The position numbers and the translations under genes were made by a program. DNA of 64,000 nt, from positions 62,001 to 126,000 of the forward strand of contig CAVTIH010000002.1 in NCBI GenBank assembly GCA_963734815.1, written 5' to 3'. Source of the DNA: Palsa-744 sp963734815 (GTDB taxonomy: Bacteria; Actinomycetota; Thermoleophilia; Solirubrobacterales; Solirubrobacteraceae). The notes under the pieces were generated by a model. It did not search any database and had not been told where the DNA came from. It saw nothing but the letters and a program-made list of their open reading frames with translations. Of the stretch, positions 8,221 to 16,919 are shown piece after piece (position 1 is the stretch's first letter; every line of letters begins with the position of its first letter).

Positions 8221-9807
8221 ATGCCGACCCTCAAACTTAGACTTGCTTTCCAACGCGTGCACGATGAGATTTTCGAGCAGCCAAAGAGTGGCCGCGCATT
8301 CGTAGCCAACCCGTTCGAGCTCGAACTCATCGGCGTCGATTACGACGGCTGGATCAAGACGCTCGCCGCTCAGCTAAAAGCCGACGAGTACGCACCAGGA
8401 CCTATCGAATACTGCAATGCTCCGAAGGGCGCGGGACTGGTGCGACCAGCTACCCGTATGGAGGTCACTGATCGTGTTGTGTATACGGCGGCGATCGGAG
8501 CGTGTCTAAAAGACATCTGTCGCGAGACTCGATGGTCCCAGAAAAAGATTGATTTTGCAGTTAGCATCAATCCCAAGGGGCTCTCCGCACGACACTGGCT
8601 GTTGGCGCCGTTCGTAGGCTGGGACGAGTGGCGGATTGAGAGTATTCGCAGGCTTACCGCAGGGAAATGCCGTTATGTGCTCACAGCGTATATCGCAGGC
8701 TATTTCGAGAATATCAGCATTGGCATTCTCCGGTCGGACCTTGTCCGCATTGGCTGTCACGAGAACGCGGTCTCGATCATCACGATGTGCCTAAACCACT
8801 GGTCCTTGCCGGGCGAGCGGGGGCTGCCCCAGGGTGTGCTCGCCTCGGACATTCTAGCCAAGCTGTATCTCGAGACCTTTGATCATCGTCTACAAAGCGC
8901 CGGCTTTACGCATCTGCGCTACTCCGACGACATCCGCGTGTTTTGCGCGTCAGAGCGTGAGGCAAGGCGCGCTCTCGTCACTGTTACCGAACTTCTTCGG
9001 GAGCGTGGCCTTACTTTGCAGTCTGCCAAGACCCAGATTCGGCCCGCGGGCCAGCTTGAGCCGGAATTCGAGGGTGCGGTGCCAGCAATCAAGGCACTAA
9101 ATCGAGACTATATCGACGAGGCGGTGGCAGCAGGCTTTCTGGTTGCAGATCCTTCCGTTCCCGTATCAGTTATTGATGATCTTGCAAATGCTGAGCCAAG
9201 CAAGATGAGCCCGGCCGTTATGCGTAGTGCGTTTCAGAAATTTGTGCAACAGGAGGAGCGCCCCAACAAGTCAATGCGGAACTATCTTCTGCGGCGACTT
9301 GCAGCACTGAAGGATGATACGGCCGTATCTTATTGTACGCAACTGATTCTGAGCAACCCCGATACGTCTACTGTCGTTTTGCGTTACTTCGAAGACCTTG
9401 ACGATACGGCTCGCTTTGAGCCGGTTGTGCGAAAGGTGCTCACGACGAAAGATCTCAGCATGTATCCGTATCAGCACTATCTCGTGCTTGACTGGCTCTG
9501 GCGGAATTGTGACCGAGTCCGGTCTCCAATCGTGCGCGCCATAAGGACGGTAGCCCAAGATGGCGATAGCCCCTCCTTTGTTCAGGCCTACGCGAATGCA
9601 CTTCTCGGTAAGTTCGGGGACTACTCCGACCTTGAGCGTATCGCTAGCGCATACCGCAAGAGCTCGGATCCACTTGAACGTGCGCAGCTCCTGTGTTGCC
9701 TGTCAGGCCTAGAGCGCAGCAAACGCAATGCCATGCTGGGAAGGGTCCGAGGGCAGAAGCCATGGCTAGATCGGGCCGCCAAGCTCGTGCGGTCCACAGG
9801 AGACTAG
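8221..9807 (+). CDS. Reverse transcriptase with C-terminal helical repeats (defence/Abi-like), altered motif A
   Basis: A 528-residue reverse transcriptase. The palm shows GLPQGVLASDILAKLYL (201-217), LRYSDDIRVF with the catalytic YSDD (234-237), and GLTLQSAKTQI (263-273). Motif A reads VLTAYIAGYFENI: Tyr157 sits where the family has the metal-binding Asp (codon TAT at 8689-8691; GAT expected). Residues 330-528 look like HEAT-type helical repeats, as in Abi-type and other defence-associated RTs. There is no group II intron maturase or endonuclease domain. The start has no clear ribosome site. The protein follows an IS-broken unknown gene, so it may have been part of a two-gene antiviral system. 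Loss of the motif A Asp suggests a catalytically dead or altered enzyme; a sequencing error is also possible. Confidence 0.85.
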   Translation: MPTLKLRLAFQRVHDEIFEQPKSGRAFVANPFELELIGVDYDGWIKTLAAQLKADEYAPGPIEYCNAPKGAGLVRPATRMEVTDRVVYTAAIGACLKDICRETRWSQKKIDFAVSINPKGLSARHWLLAPFVGWDEWRIESIRRLTAGKCRYVLTAYIAGYFENISIGILRSDLVRIGCHENAVSIITMCLNHWSLPGERGLPQGVLASDILAKLYLETFDHRLQSAGFTHLRYSDDIRVFCASEREARRALVTVTELLRERGLTLQSAKTQIRPAGQLEPEFEGAVPAIKALNRDYIDEAVAAGFLVADPSVPVSVIDDLANAEPSKMSPAVMRSAFQKFVQQEERPNKSMRNYLLRRLAALKDDTAVSYCTQLILSNPDTSTVVLRYFEDLDDTARFEPVVRKVLTTKDLSMYPYQHYLVLDWLWRNCDRVRSPIVRAIRTVAQDGDSPSFVQAYANALLGKFGDYSDLERIASAYRKSSDPLERAQLLCCLSGLERSKRNAMLGRVRGQKPWLDRAAKLVRSTGD

Positions 9808-9944
9808 TCACTACCGGCGAAGCGTCCCGTGCCCGCTTCCGGCTTGCCTCGCGGCCGGCTTCATGCGATCCCTAAAAGCTATCTGCCCAGGCTCGACTTG
9901 CTTGGGTCTGCATTGAGAAGAGCACACTAGCGACGGCAGCTGAC

Positions 9945-10310
9945 TCAGGCCACGGCGGCGAACTCGTGCTCGACCTCGCCGTCCACCGTCCGCTGAAAGC
10001 ACACCAGCAGTTCCTCGTCCAGCACTGCAGCGATCCGCTGCAGCGTCGGCAACTGGGGTATGTGGGTGCCCTTCTCAAGCCGCGAGATCGCACTGTGGGA
10101 AGTACCCGCTGCCTTCGCGACCTCCTCCTGCGTTAGCCCCAGCTCGAAACGACGCTCCCGCAGATGTGCAGCCACGGGGCTGACCTCACGAAGAGCGCGG
10201 ATACGCTCGTATTCGGCGCACGCGTCTCGGTAGGCCACGTTGCGATCAGCGCGGGCCTTGGCTGCCTTGGCAGTACTCTTGCCGATGGGGCTGTGCAGGA
10301 CGGTGGCCAT
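9945..10310 (-). CDS. XRE-family antitoxin (HigA-like)
   Basis: A 121-residue protein with a Cro/C1-type helix-turn-helix, LGLTQEEVAKAAGTSHSAIS (about residues 73-92), followed by RLEKGTHIPQLPTLQRIA. Such proteins neutralise RelE/HigB-type mRNA endoribonuclease toxins and repress their own operon. It lies 32 bp downstream of the cognate toxin gene on the same strand, the toxin-first order usual in higBA. The inverted repeat CTTATC-n6-GATAAG lies directly in front of its start and is a likely operator. Confidence 0.85.
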   Translation of the reverse strand: MATVLHSPIGKSTAKAAKARADRNVAYRDACAEYERIRALREVSPVAAHLRERRFELGLTQEEVAKAAGTSHSAISRLEKGTHIPQLPTLQRIAAVLDEELLVCFQRTVDGEVEHEFAAVA

Positions 10311-10319
10311 ATCGCAGAG

Positions 10320-10337
10320 CTTATCACGGATGATAAG
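10320..10337 (-). promoter_or_regulatory. Inverted-repeat operator between toxin and antitoxin genes
   Basis: CTTATC (10320-10325) and GATAAG (10332-10337) form a perfect 6-bp inverted repeat with a 6-base spacer, lying between the toxin stop and the antitoxin start. It is a plausible binding site for the XRE antitoxin. Confidence 0.6.
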
Positions 10338-10342
10338 TAGCC

Positions 10343-10831
10343 TCAGCTCCCGTGCGCTCCCGGCGGAGCGTCGCGCCCCGCCGCACGAGGCCGCCGACGA
10401 GGGATCCCATCCATCCTCGCTCGAAAATCGACCATCCGCGCCTCGGCTTTCCTCCGATCGCCCGCCGAGACGGTGCCTGTGTTCTTCTCGAAGATGTGCA
10501 GCAGGACCAGCAGGTTCCGGGACCGCTGGTAGAGCACGCGATAGCGAGTACGCGCAAACCGGACCCGCAGCTCCCGCAACTCGCCCTCGATCTGCGAAGT
10601 CGCCGGGAACTCCGGCGGTGGATCGCGCGGGTCGCGGCCATTCAGATGCTCCTCGATCGCGTCATCGATCTTCGCGACGGCAAGAGGCTGAGTGCGCAGC
10701 AGATCCTCGAGGAAGGCATCGACGGGCTCATGTCCTCGCGTGTCTCGATAGAAGACGGCCTGCGTGCGCCCGCGTGGCTGCGCATTGCCGACACTCGGCC
10801 GAGAACTCGATGAACGCTTCGAGGGAGGCAT
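10343..10831 (-). CDS. HigB/RelE-type toxin (Gp49-like)
   Basis: A toxin of the phage-derived Gp49/HigB group within the RelE superfamily, expected to cleave mRNA at the ribosome. Diagnostic parts are VFYRDTRGHEPVDAFLEDL, the QIEGELRELRVRF segment, YRVLYQRSRNLLVLLHIFEK and RKAEARMVDFRAR near the end. I chose ATG 10831; the open frame extends further upstream but through the tRNA-end-like repeat, which is not coding. It forms an operon with the XRE antitoxin downstream. A paralogous pair lies at 42.1-42.9 kb. Confidence 0.82.
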   Translation of the reverse strand: MPPSKRSSSSRPSVGNAQPRGRTQAVFYRDTRGHEPVDAFLEDLLRTQPLAVAKIDDAIEEHLNGRDPRDPPPEFPATSQIEGELRELRVRFARTRYRVLYQRSRNLLVLLHIFEKNTGTVSAGDRRKAEARMVDFRARMDGIPRRRPRAAGRDAPPGAHGS

Positions 10832-11006
10832 GTAGCAAGAGGCTAGAAGCCACTCCGGCGCACTCCATCTGTCCCGCCTACAGCTCTTGCTCCCCGTGAG
10901 AACACTTTGAGAACATCCACCCCTCCAGACCCGTCCGATGCGTCCAGCAACCCCCGCAAATTGGGCAATCTGGACACCCGCGGACCGATCAACACCCCCG
11001 GCATCC

Positions 11007-11063
11007 GGTTGAGGGCCTTGTCCTGTGTATACGGGGTGGTGGTTCGAGTCCACTCGGGCGCAT
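11007..11063 (+). repeat. tRNA-3'-end-like repeat A
   Basis: The segment ends in a canonical T arm and acceptor half, GGTGGTTCGAGTCCACT followed by CGGGCGCA. It is preceded by GGTTGAGGGCCTTGTCC, which recurs at 25238 and 28097. No D arm or matching 5' acceptor strand is visible in this copy. It resembles an attachment-site scar from integration into a tRNA gene. Confidence 0.65.
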
Positions 11064-11405
11064 AAAGATAGCTGCAAATGGTCGGTTTTTGGTGCTTGTG
11101 ATTCGTTTGTGATCGCGTACAAGGCTGGTGTGGCAGCAGTCGTGGCCCAACCGAACAATTTGCCGAACACCTCTTCGGCCTGCTCGACGGCAAGAGTCGG
11201 GGCCAACCGGACCGCCGCGCCGAGGCCAGTTCAAACCGCCGCGCGCCGCGAGCTTCCTGACGCTGACTTGCCATGCCATTGCGGTAGCCCGCGCGTGTCC
11301 GACTGGCACGCACGAAGGTCGTCCGGAGCATGAGCGTGGCTCGTGGTCGTGCGCGCTCCTGCATCGCCGTGCGGAAGCGGAAGTGCGGGGAGTGAGATCG
11401 CTTTC
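11064..11405. other. Gap with no recognised gene
   Basis: Open frames here lack recognisable motifs and overlap the scar-derived reading frames. I see no hairpin, promoter or RNA gene that I can defend. It separates the tRNA-like scar from the end of the B12-riboswitch operon. Confidence 0.4.
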
Positions 11406-11720
11406 TCAGGGTTTCGGCTGCTTCTGCACGTAGACGAGCTGTCCGTTGGAGAAGCGGTAGACCGTGCCGACCGGCTGGCCGTGGCCGCTCGCGGCCGGTG
11501 CGCTGGAGGACGGTGAGGGCAGCGTCTGGCTGTGCTCTGTTGTAGATGTGCGCTTCTGCAATTCGTGGGTGTGTTGGTCGAGCGTGAGGCCGAGGCCCGC
11601 GATCAGGAACGCCACTGCGAGCACGATCCCGATGTCGAACAGATTGACCAGCCCGTCGAGGGGGTCTCCGGCGGAGTCTTCGATGCGCCCGTGGCGCCCG
11701 AGCCCAGTTCGGCGGGTCAT
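11406..11720 (-). CDS. DUF2149 family membrane protein (ExbD-like partner)
   Basis: A 104-residue protein with one membrane span (LFDIGIVLAVAFLIAGLGL, about residues 27-45) preceded by the DUF2149 signature DSAGDPLDGLVN and followed by an extracytoplasmic Ser/Thr/Pro-rich tail. DUF2149 genes are repeatedly found beside ExbB/TolQ-like channels and corrinoid-related genes, so an ExbD-like role in coupling proton flow to an outside protein is plausible but unproven. The start overlaps the stop of the ExbB-like gene by four bases (ATGA), indicating translational coupling. It is the last gene of the five-gene operon under the cobalamin riboswitch. Confidence 0.75.
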   Translation of the reverse strand: MTRRTGLGRHGRIEDSAGDPLDGLVNLFDIGIVLAVAFLIAGLGLTLDQHTHELQKRTSTTEHSQTLPSPSSSAPAASGHGQPVGTVYRFSNGQLVYVQKQPKP

Positions 11721-12505
11721 GCGGCGCTCTCCGGCGGCGGCGCTGAGGCTCCGCCGGCGTCGGCAGGGACAGCGATACGACGCATGGGCGGTACCGGAGC
11801 AGCCTGGGTTTGACCGTCCGCGGATACCGCCACCGCGGGAATTGGCGGCGGCACCGCAGCAGCCAGCGGCGGCGCGTGTCGCGGCTGTGGCGATGGCGCA
11901 GCGCTGGAGCCGGCAGCTCGCTCCAAGGCCGTGAGGTCTTCGGAATACATCCTCGTGCGGGTGAGCGTCAACGCGAACGCCACGGTCCCGACGAGCAACC
12001 CGATCGTGGTGGCCGCAAACGCCGTGCGCAGATCGGTGGCAAGCGTCGCAACGTCACCATGCCCGAGCGCCGCGAGGCCCGGTGCGAGCGGGATCAGCGT
12101 GCCCATCAAGCCGAGCGCTGGGCCGGCGCGGACGAGTATCCGGGTGTGGTCAAGGCGGCGCTGGACCGCGAGCTCGTAGTCGGCGAGCGCGTGCTCGATG
12201 CCTTCCGGTTCGCCGGCCAGTTGTGCGCGCGCTATCTCCACGAGCGCGTCACTCGCGAAACGGCTCGGTGCGCGCCTGGATAGCGCGGCGGCATGTGTGG
12301 GGTCTGCCATGACCTGACGCGTCAGTGCTCGCAGCGCATATCGTCCTGCGCGTGCGCGCGAGTACAGCTCGGTCGCGAAGCGCCCCACCTCGACCGCGCA
12401 GACGAGCAGCGCCAGTAGCCCGAGGACGAGAACGGGGGTGCGCAGGGACGAGGCGATACGGGCCAGCACTTCGGCGATGCCACCGGCTGCCGCGAGCGTG
12501 CTCAC
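11717..12505 (-). CDS. MotA/TolQ/ExbB-family proton-channel protein
   Basis: A 262-residue membrane protein with an N-terminal span (TPVLVLGLLALLVCAVEVG), a cytoplasmic helical region, then the two diagnostic spans: ILVRAGPALGLMGTLIPLAP and the RTAFAATTIGLLVGTVAFAL segment. These match the TolQ/ExbB core that forms a proton-conducting pentamer. The last 55 residues are Pro/Ala-rich. It overlaps the upstream toroid gene by four bases and the DUF2149 gene by four. No tonB or canonical exbD is nearby, so the energised partner is probably DUF2149 plus the anchored toroid protein. Confidence 0.85.
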   Translation of the reverse strand: MSTLAAAGGIAEVLARIASSLRTPVLVLGLLALLVCAVEVGRFATELYSRARAGRYALRALTRQVMADPTHAAALSRRAPSRFASDALVEIARAQLAGEPEGIEHALADYELAVQRRLDHTRILVRAGPALGLMGTLIPLAPGLAALGHGDVATLATDLRTAFAATTIGLLVGTVAFALTLTRTRMYSEDLTALERAAGSSAAPSPQPRHAPPLAAAVPPPIPAVAVSADGQTQAAPVPPMRRIAVPADAGGASAPPPESAA

Positions 12506-14160
12506 AGCATCACCTGGGCACGCCGGCGCTCGAGCTGGGAGCCCGCGAGGATCAGCAGCGCGATCAGAACACCACCGCCGATCGCCAGCCAGCGCGTCCC
12601 GTTAGCGCCGGCGCCACGAAGTCCAGGCGCCCCAGGTTCCAGAGCGCTGCGGTAGCTCGCGTCCGAGGCGTTTCCGATCAGAACGCCTTTGACGACTGGT
12701 TCACCTGTTCCCCCACCACCGTTACCGTGGCCTCCGGCGACGGAGACAGGGCGCGCTTTTGACTTGAGGGTGATGGTGGGCGGGGGCTTTTTACGGGCGG
12801 CCTCGGGATCGAGGTGGCCCTTCTTGTCGGGGCTTTTGGGCGGCGGGTGGTTACGCCGGCGGGTGACGCTCAACTGTCTGATTCCACCGGGAGTGTGACC
12901 CTTGCTCTTTGGCTGCGGGCGGCTGAACAACGGCGCACCGTTCCCGCGGCCGCCGGCGATCACACCGCTGCCGGGCGTGGTGGATACTCCGCCGTCACCA
13001 CTCGCGGGTTCTTCGGGCGGCAGCGCAGGGAGCGGTTCGTAGGGCACTTCGGCGAGCGGGAACGGGTTTCCGGTGAACGCGGGCGTGACCTCGGCAGTCA
13101 TAAAGATCCCGTTTGCTTCGTGGCTTTCCTCATAGCGGATGTGGCCGTCTGGCTGCTGCATCGAGGCGAGAAAGTCGAGCGGTTCGTCGCTGGCGAGCCC
13201 GGAATTAGTCGCCCAGGTTTCGGGATTGATGCCCAGTGACCACATCGCCTGGACAGCCCAGGCCGTCGAGGCGACGTTCGGTTCTCTTTCGCTTGGAAGC
13301 TCTCGGAAGCCGCCGTTTGCTGTTTGGTTTTCGTGAAGGTACGCGAACGCATTTTCCTGAGCTTTGGGGTCGGTGCGGCCCGCGGCGCTCAGTGCCTGCA
13401 GCGCGGCGCCGGTCATATCGACTTCGCCGGATTCTTCGCCGGGCAGCAGGCGTCTTTCCAGGCGACACGGCTTGACTTCTCTCGGGTGAACCCCGTGCCA
13501 GCTACCGTCGCAGTCCTGCTGACTTTCGAGCCATTCGGCTGCACCCGCGATGGCCTTCTGGACGAGTGGTTCGTGGACCGGGCTGAGCGCAAGGATCGCA
13601 AAGACCGTGTCGTTGATCCCTGGCTCTGAGGAGCCCGCTTCGTGCCAGAAGGCGCCCGCATTGCTGCCGGTGATCTGTCGCTTGAGGATTTCGCCCACGA
13701 GGTCGAATCCGCCGAAGTCGTGCGGCGAAGTACCAGCGGCATCCACGACCAGCAGTTCACGCTCGAAGTCGGTTGTCACTGACATTTCGCCCGCATGTTC
13801 GGTCAGGTAGGTGTATGCGCTGTGTCCGCCCACCCAGTGCTGCTTGGCGGTCGTCTGGTCGCGAGGATTTACCCCGGCGGCGGCGAGCGCCAACGTCACC
13901 CATGCGGTGAAGTCCGCGTTAGGTTCGTCGCCCGCTTCGGCAAAGCCTCCGTCTTCGCGCTGGACGTCCTGCAGGTAGCGCACGGTCGCTTCTAGGTTCG
14001 GCTGAAAACTGGAGTCGCGCGCCGTCGCGGCGGCCGCCGGGCTGGCCGGCGTCAGGATCACCGCCGCACACGCCAGCTCCGCGAGCCGCCGACACCTGTC
14101 GAGGCGCAGTGCCCCGAGATAGCTGGACTCCCGTCCTCTAGAAACCGGCCACAGCCTCAT
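12502..14160 (-). CDS. Membrane-anchored alpha/alpha-toroid protein (prenyltransferase/squalene-oxidase repeats)
   Basis: A 552-residue exported protein. A basic N-terminus leads to a hydrophobic segment ending PASPAAAATA, consistent with a signal peptide. Toroid repeats follow: LQDVQREDGGFAEAG, WLESQQDCDGSWHG, YLHENQTANGGFREL, FLASMQQPDGHIRY, each a helix hairpin with the QxxDG(G/S)F/W motif. After about residue 395 comes a Pro/Gly/Lys-rich linker, and the C-terminus is a single span (WLAIGGGVLIALLILAG) with Arg-rich end, anchoring the protein in the membrane. It overlaps the upstream gene by 23 bases and ExbB by four. There is no catalytic DxDD/QW cyclase signature that I can see, so ligand binding rather than terpene cyclisation is likely. 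Confidence 0.82.
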   Translation of the reverse strand: MRLWPVSRGRESSYLGALRLDRCRRLAELACAAVILTPASPAAAATARDSSFQPNLEATVRYLQDVQREDGGFAEAGDEPNADFTAWVTLALAAAGVNPRDQTTAKQHWVGGHSAYTYLTEHAGEMSVTTDFERELLVVDAAGTSPHDFGGFDLVGEILKRQITGSNAGAFWHEAGSSEPGINDTVFAILALSPVHEPLVQKAIAGAAEWLESQQDCDGSWHGVHPREVKPCRLERRLLPGEESGEVDMTGAALQALSAAGRTDPKAQENAFAYLHENQTANGGFRELPSEREPNVASTAWAVQAMWSLGINPETWATNSGLASDEPLDFLASMQQPDGHIRYEESHEANGIFMTAEVTPAFTGNPFPLAEVPYEPLPALPPEEPASGDGGVSTTPGSGVIAGGRGNGAPLFSRPQPKSKGHTPGGIRQLSVTRRRNHPPPKSPDKKGHLDPEAARKKPPPTITLKSKARPVSVAGGHGNGGGGTGEPVVKGVLIGNASDASYRSALEPGAPGLRGAGANGTRWLAIGGGVLIALLILAGSQLERRRAQVML

Positions 14161-16657
14161 CTAGCTCGAGCACTCCCTTCGGCGTATGAACGCTCGCGGT
14201 GCGACCGGCCCGCCGCGGACTTGGGTGGGCGATCACGACCGTAATCGTGCTCGCGCTCCTGGCGCCGCCCTGCTCGACGAGCGTGACCGTGAGCCTGACT
14301 TTCGCGGTGTGCCCGGCCAGCGCTGCGAAGACTGGCTTCGAGAGCTGCACGGCCACGGTCGCTTGCTTTCCGGAGCCGAGCGCGTGCGGCACGAGCACCG
14401 TCGCCCAGTAGCTCTTGCCGGCGATCCGCACGGGCACTCTGCGAGGGGCGTCGACCGTACACGACGAGTCCTCGGTGCAGCGCAGGACCGCGATCGTCGC
14501 GATCCTCGCCTTCGTGATCGTCCGCGTGCCCCTGAACGCGTCGACCGAGCCGGCTGGCAGCGCCTGCGGGACACTGGAGCCCGGCGGCTGGGATGGGGGG
14601 GCAGGCGCCGGGGCAGGCTGCTGTTCGGCGTGGTGTTCGCCTTCGGCGCTGGCCGGCGGTTCACTGGCGGCCAAGCCCGCGCCGCTAACCGGAACCTGCA
14701 CGGTTTGGCTCGTGCCCTGGACAGTGGCTTGCAGCACCGCTTCGTCGAGCCCCAGCGTCGTCGGGTCGAAGCTGACCTGCGCTTCGCAGCTCTGCCCCGG
14801 CTGCAACGTCTCGCCGGCACAGCTCCCGCCTGCTACCTGGAAGTCGCCTGCCTGTTCGCCGGCGATGCCGACAGTCGCGATCGTGACGGGCCGCACGTCT
14901 TCGTTGGTCAACGTGGCGGTCAACGATTTGCTCGCCGAGCCAACCGTCTGGCTTGCAAAGAACAACGACTGCTGATCGAAGTTCGTGTCATAAGGGCCAT
15001 ACGGGCCGGCGATCCTCAGCGCGTCGAGCGCGTAGACCGTCGGGGCTTGCGCTTCGCCGTAGACGCCGCCGTGTTCGCTCGAGGGGATGCCGTTGATGAG
15101 TGCTTCTTTGAGCGCGCCTTCTTCTTCGGTGAATGCGCCGATCAGCGCTTCGGCTGAGGTGTGTTCGCCGGTTTCGGGGTTGCCGGTGCCGGCGTATTCC
15201 GCGGTGATCTGGTAGGGCGTGACCCACTTCGCAGCGCGCTGTGCTGCTTCGGAGTCCATCGCGTCGTTGTCGAGGTGCCCGATGAGAGCCAGGCCGACCG
15301 CACCCATCGCGGTCGATTCGATCGTAGGTTCGGCTTCTCCTGGTGCTGGTTCTGGTTCGCCTTCTTCGTAGCGACCCTCGGCACGGACGCTACCGTCTGG
15401 TTCCTGAAGACTCTTCAGGTTTTCGCCTGCCTTTGTCAGTGCCGTTTCGATCTTGTCCATGAGGCTCGGTTCCCCCGCGACCGCAACTTGTTCACGGGCG
15501 GCAGCGAGCGCTTCGATCGCTTCGACATTGACTCTGGTTTGTTCTTCGGTTTGTTCTTCAAAGCTGCCGGTGCCGGGTTCCTGCTTGCTGATGAGCAGTT
15601 CGATTGTCTTCAATGCCTTCGCCGGCAGCGTGCCGGTACGGGCAAGCGCCAGCACCGTAGGCGCGAGCAGGGACGATTCTCCGCTTCCTTCGACCCGGCC
15701 GGTCGTTTCTTCGATCATGCCTTCAAGCGTTCCGCGCAAGTTCACGCCGGCGAAGTCTTCTGTGTCTTGGCCGAGGGCGTGCAAGGCGAGGATCGCGAGC
15801 GCGTAGCGCTTCTTTAGAGTCAATTCGCGCAGCCCGCAGCTACCGACCTGGACGCCTTCTTCTTCGCAGGCGCGCGAGAGCCAGTGCGTGACCGGCGCGA
15901 GCTCGGCCGGCTTGACCCCCGCCTGGGTAAGCGCGATCGTTCCCCGCAGGAGTGTTTCCAAGGCTCTGCGGCTGAGTTCTTCTCGTTTGCCGAGTTCATC
16001 TTCTTCGGTTTGCACAGCGGTTTCGTTCAGCGTCGAGGCAAGCCATTCTCGCCCCAGTCGAGCCGGGATTACCGAGGATTCCTGTATCGGAGGCAGCGTG
16101 AACGCGTGCGGGCCTGCGCCGTCCATCGGTTCGATCCGGGGTGCGGGTTTGTTCGTGCCAACGTCGAAGCCCCACCCTTCGACGGAGCCGATCGCCGGTT
16201 TGCAATTCGCCGCACCGCAGCCGCTATAGCCCCAGCGGCCCCCTGGCTTGCCATGCCAATAGGTCCAGTACGCGCCGGCGCCCGGCGTTTGTTCACAGGT
16301 CTGTTCGGCTGGCGTAGGCTCGCCGTCTATACGACAAATAAAGGCCAGCCCGTAGTCACTCGTGCCTTCGATATCGAACCCGGCGTGCTTCAACGCTTCG
16401 ACACCGTTGGCCTGCGCACCAAGCGCGCAGCCAACATAGATCTTGCCTTCGCCGAGCTTGTGATCGTCGACGATCACCGTCACGCCGGTATGCGGTTCGC
16501 ACGGTTCCCAGCGCGCGATCAGGCTAGGTTCGGGGTTGGGCACGTTCGCCGCGAGCACCCCGGAAGGACAGACCGCAGAACCAAGCAGCGCGCAGAGCGC
16601 GAGCAGGCAAACGAGCGTGAGCCGGTTGTAGTCGGGCCTGACGGTGGGCTGATTCAT
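14138..16657 (-). CDS. Secreted DUF4430 + alpha/alpha-toroid protein (transcobalamin-like architecture)
   Basis: An 839-residue exported protein. I chose ATG 16657 because AGGAG lies about nine bases upstream; the signal peptide runs to about residue 37. Residues about 55-168 fit a DUF4430-type beta domain (VTVIVDDHKLGEGKIYVG, AYWTYWHGKPGGRWGYSGC, SVEGWGF). Helical toroid repeats occupy about 200-570, followed by an ASH/choice-of-anchor-like beta domain (about 585-690, FDPTTLGLDEAVL) and a Pro-rich linker with a C-terminal beta region. A DUF4430-like domain plus an alpha6/alpha6 toroid is the fold combination of vertebrate transcobalamin, here in reverse order. With the cobalamin riboswitch upstream, binding of a corrinoid outside the cell is the best guess. 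Confidence 0.8.
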   Translation of the reverse strand: MNQPTVRPDYNRLTLVCLLALCALLGSAVCPSGVLAANVPNPEPSLIARWEPCEPHTGVTVIVDDHKLGEGKIYVGCALGAQANGVEALKHAGFDIEGTSDYGLAFICRIDGEPTPAEQTCEQTPGAGAYWTYWHGKPGGRWGYSGCGAANCKPAIGSVEGWGFDVGTNKPAPRIEPMDGAGPHAFTLPPIQESSVIPARLGREWLASTLNETAVQTEEDELGKREELSRRALETLLRGTIALTQAGVKPAELAPVTHWLSRACEEEGVQVGSCGLRELTLKKRYALAILALHALGQDTEDFAGVNLRGTLEGMIEETTGRVEGSGESSLLAPTVLALARTGTLPAKALKTIELLISKQEPGTGSFEEQTEEQTRVNVEAIEALAAAREQVAVAGEPSLMDKIETALTKAGENLKSLQEPDGSVRAEGRYEEGEPEPAPGEAEPTIESTAMGAVGLALIGHLDNDAMDSEAAQRAAKWVTPYQITAEYAGTGNPETGEHTSAEALIGAFTEEEGALKEALINGIPSSEHGGVYGEAQAPTVYALDALRIAGPYGPYDTNFDQQSLFFASQTVGSASKSLTATLTNEDVRPVTIATVGIAGEQAGDFQVAGGSCAGETLQPGQSCEAQVSFDPTTLGLDEAVLQATVQGTSQTVQVPVSGAGLAASEPPASAEGEHHAEQQPAPAPAPPSQPPGSSVPQALPAGSVDAFRGTRTITKARIATIAVLRCTEDSSCTVDAPRRVPVRIAGKSYWATVLVPHALGSGKQATVAVQLSKPVFAALAGHTAKVRLTVTLVEQGGARSASTITVVIAHPSPRRAGRTASVHTPKGVLELDEAVAGF

Positions 16658-16919
16658 GTCGGTCGCTCCTGAAGGGTTCGGGGCGACGGACACGCTTCCC
16701 GCGCTGCTGGCGGGAGTCGGGCCGTGCGCCTGTTCGCGAGACGGTCAACTTCCTCACGACCAGGTATTCGGGCTCGGGTTCGTCCTCACGGATCTCCTTC
16801 CCAAGCCTTCTTTTCGCTCGGCTCAGTGGACCTGCGATCCGTTCGTCACCCACACCGCTGCGCGCCAGCCCCGGAATCCCACCGGGTTCCCCGCACTCGT
16901 GAGAGCACAGAAGGCTACC

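Noticed and set aside
10832..11206. N-terminal extension of the HigB-like toxin
   Set aside because: The extension translates the tRNA-end-like repeat (GLEPPP/SNHHP-type artefact) and not a protein domain.
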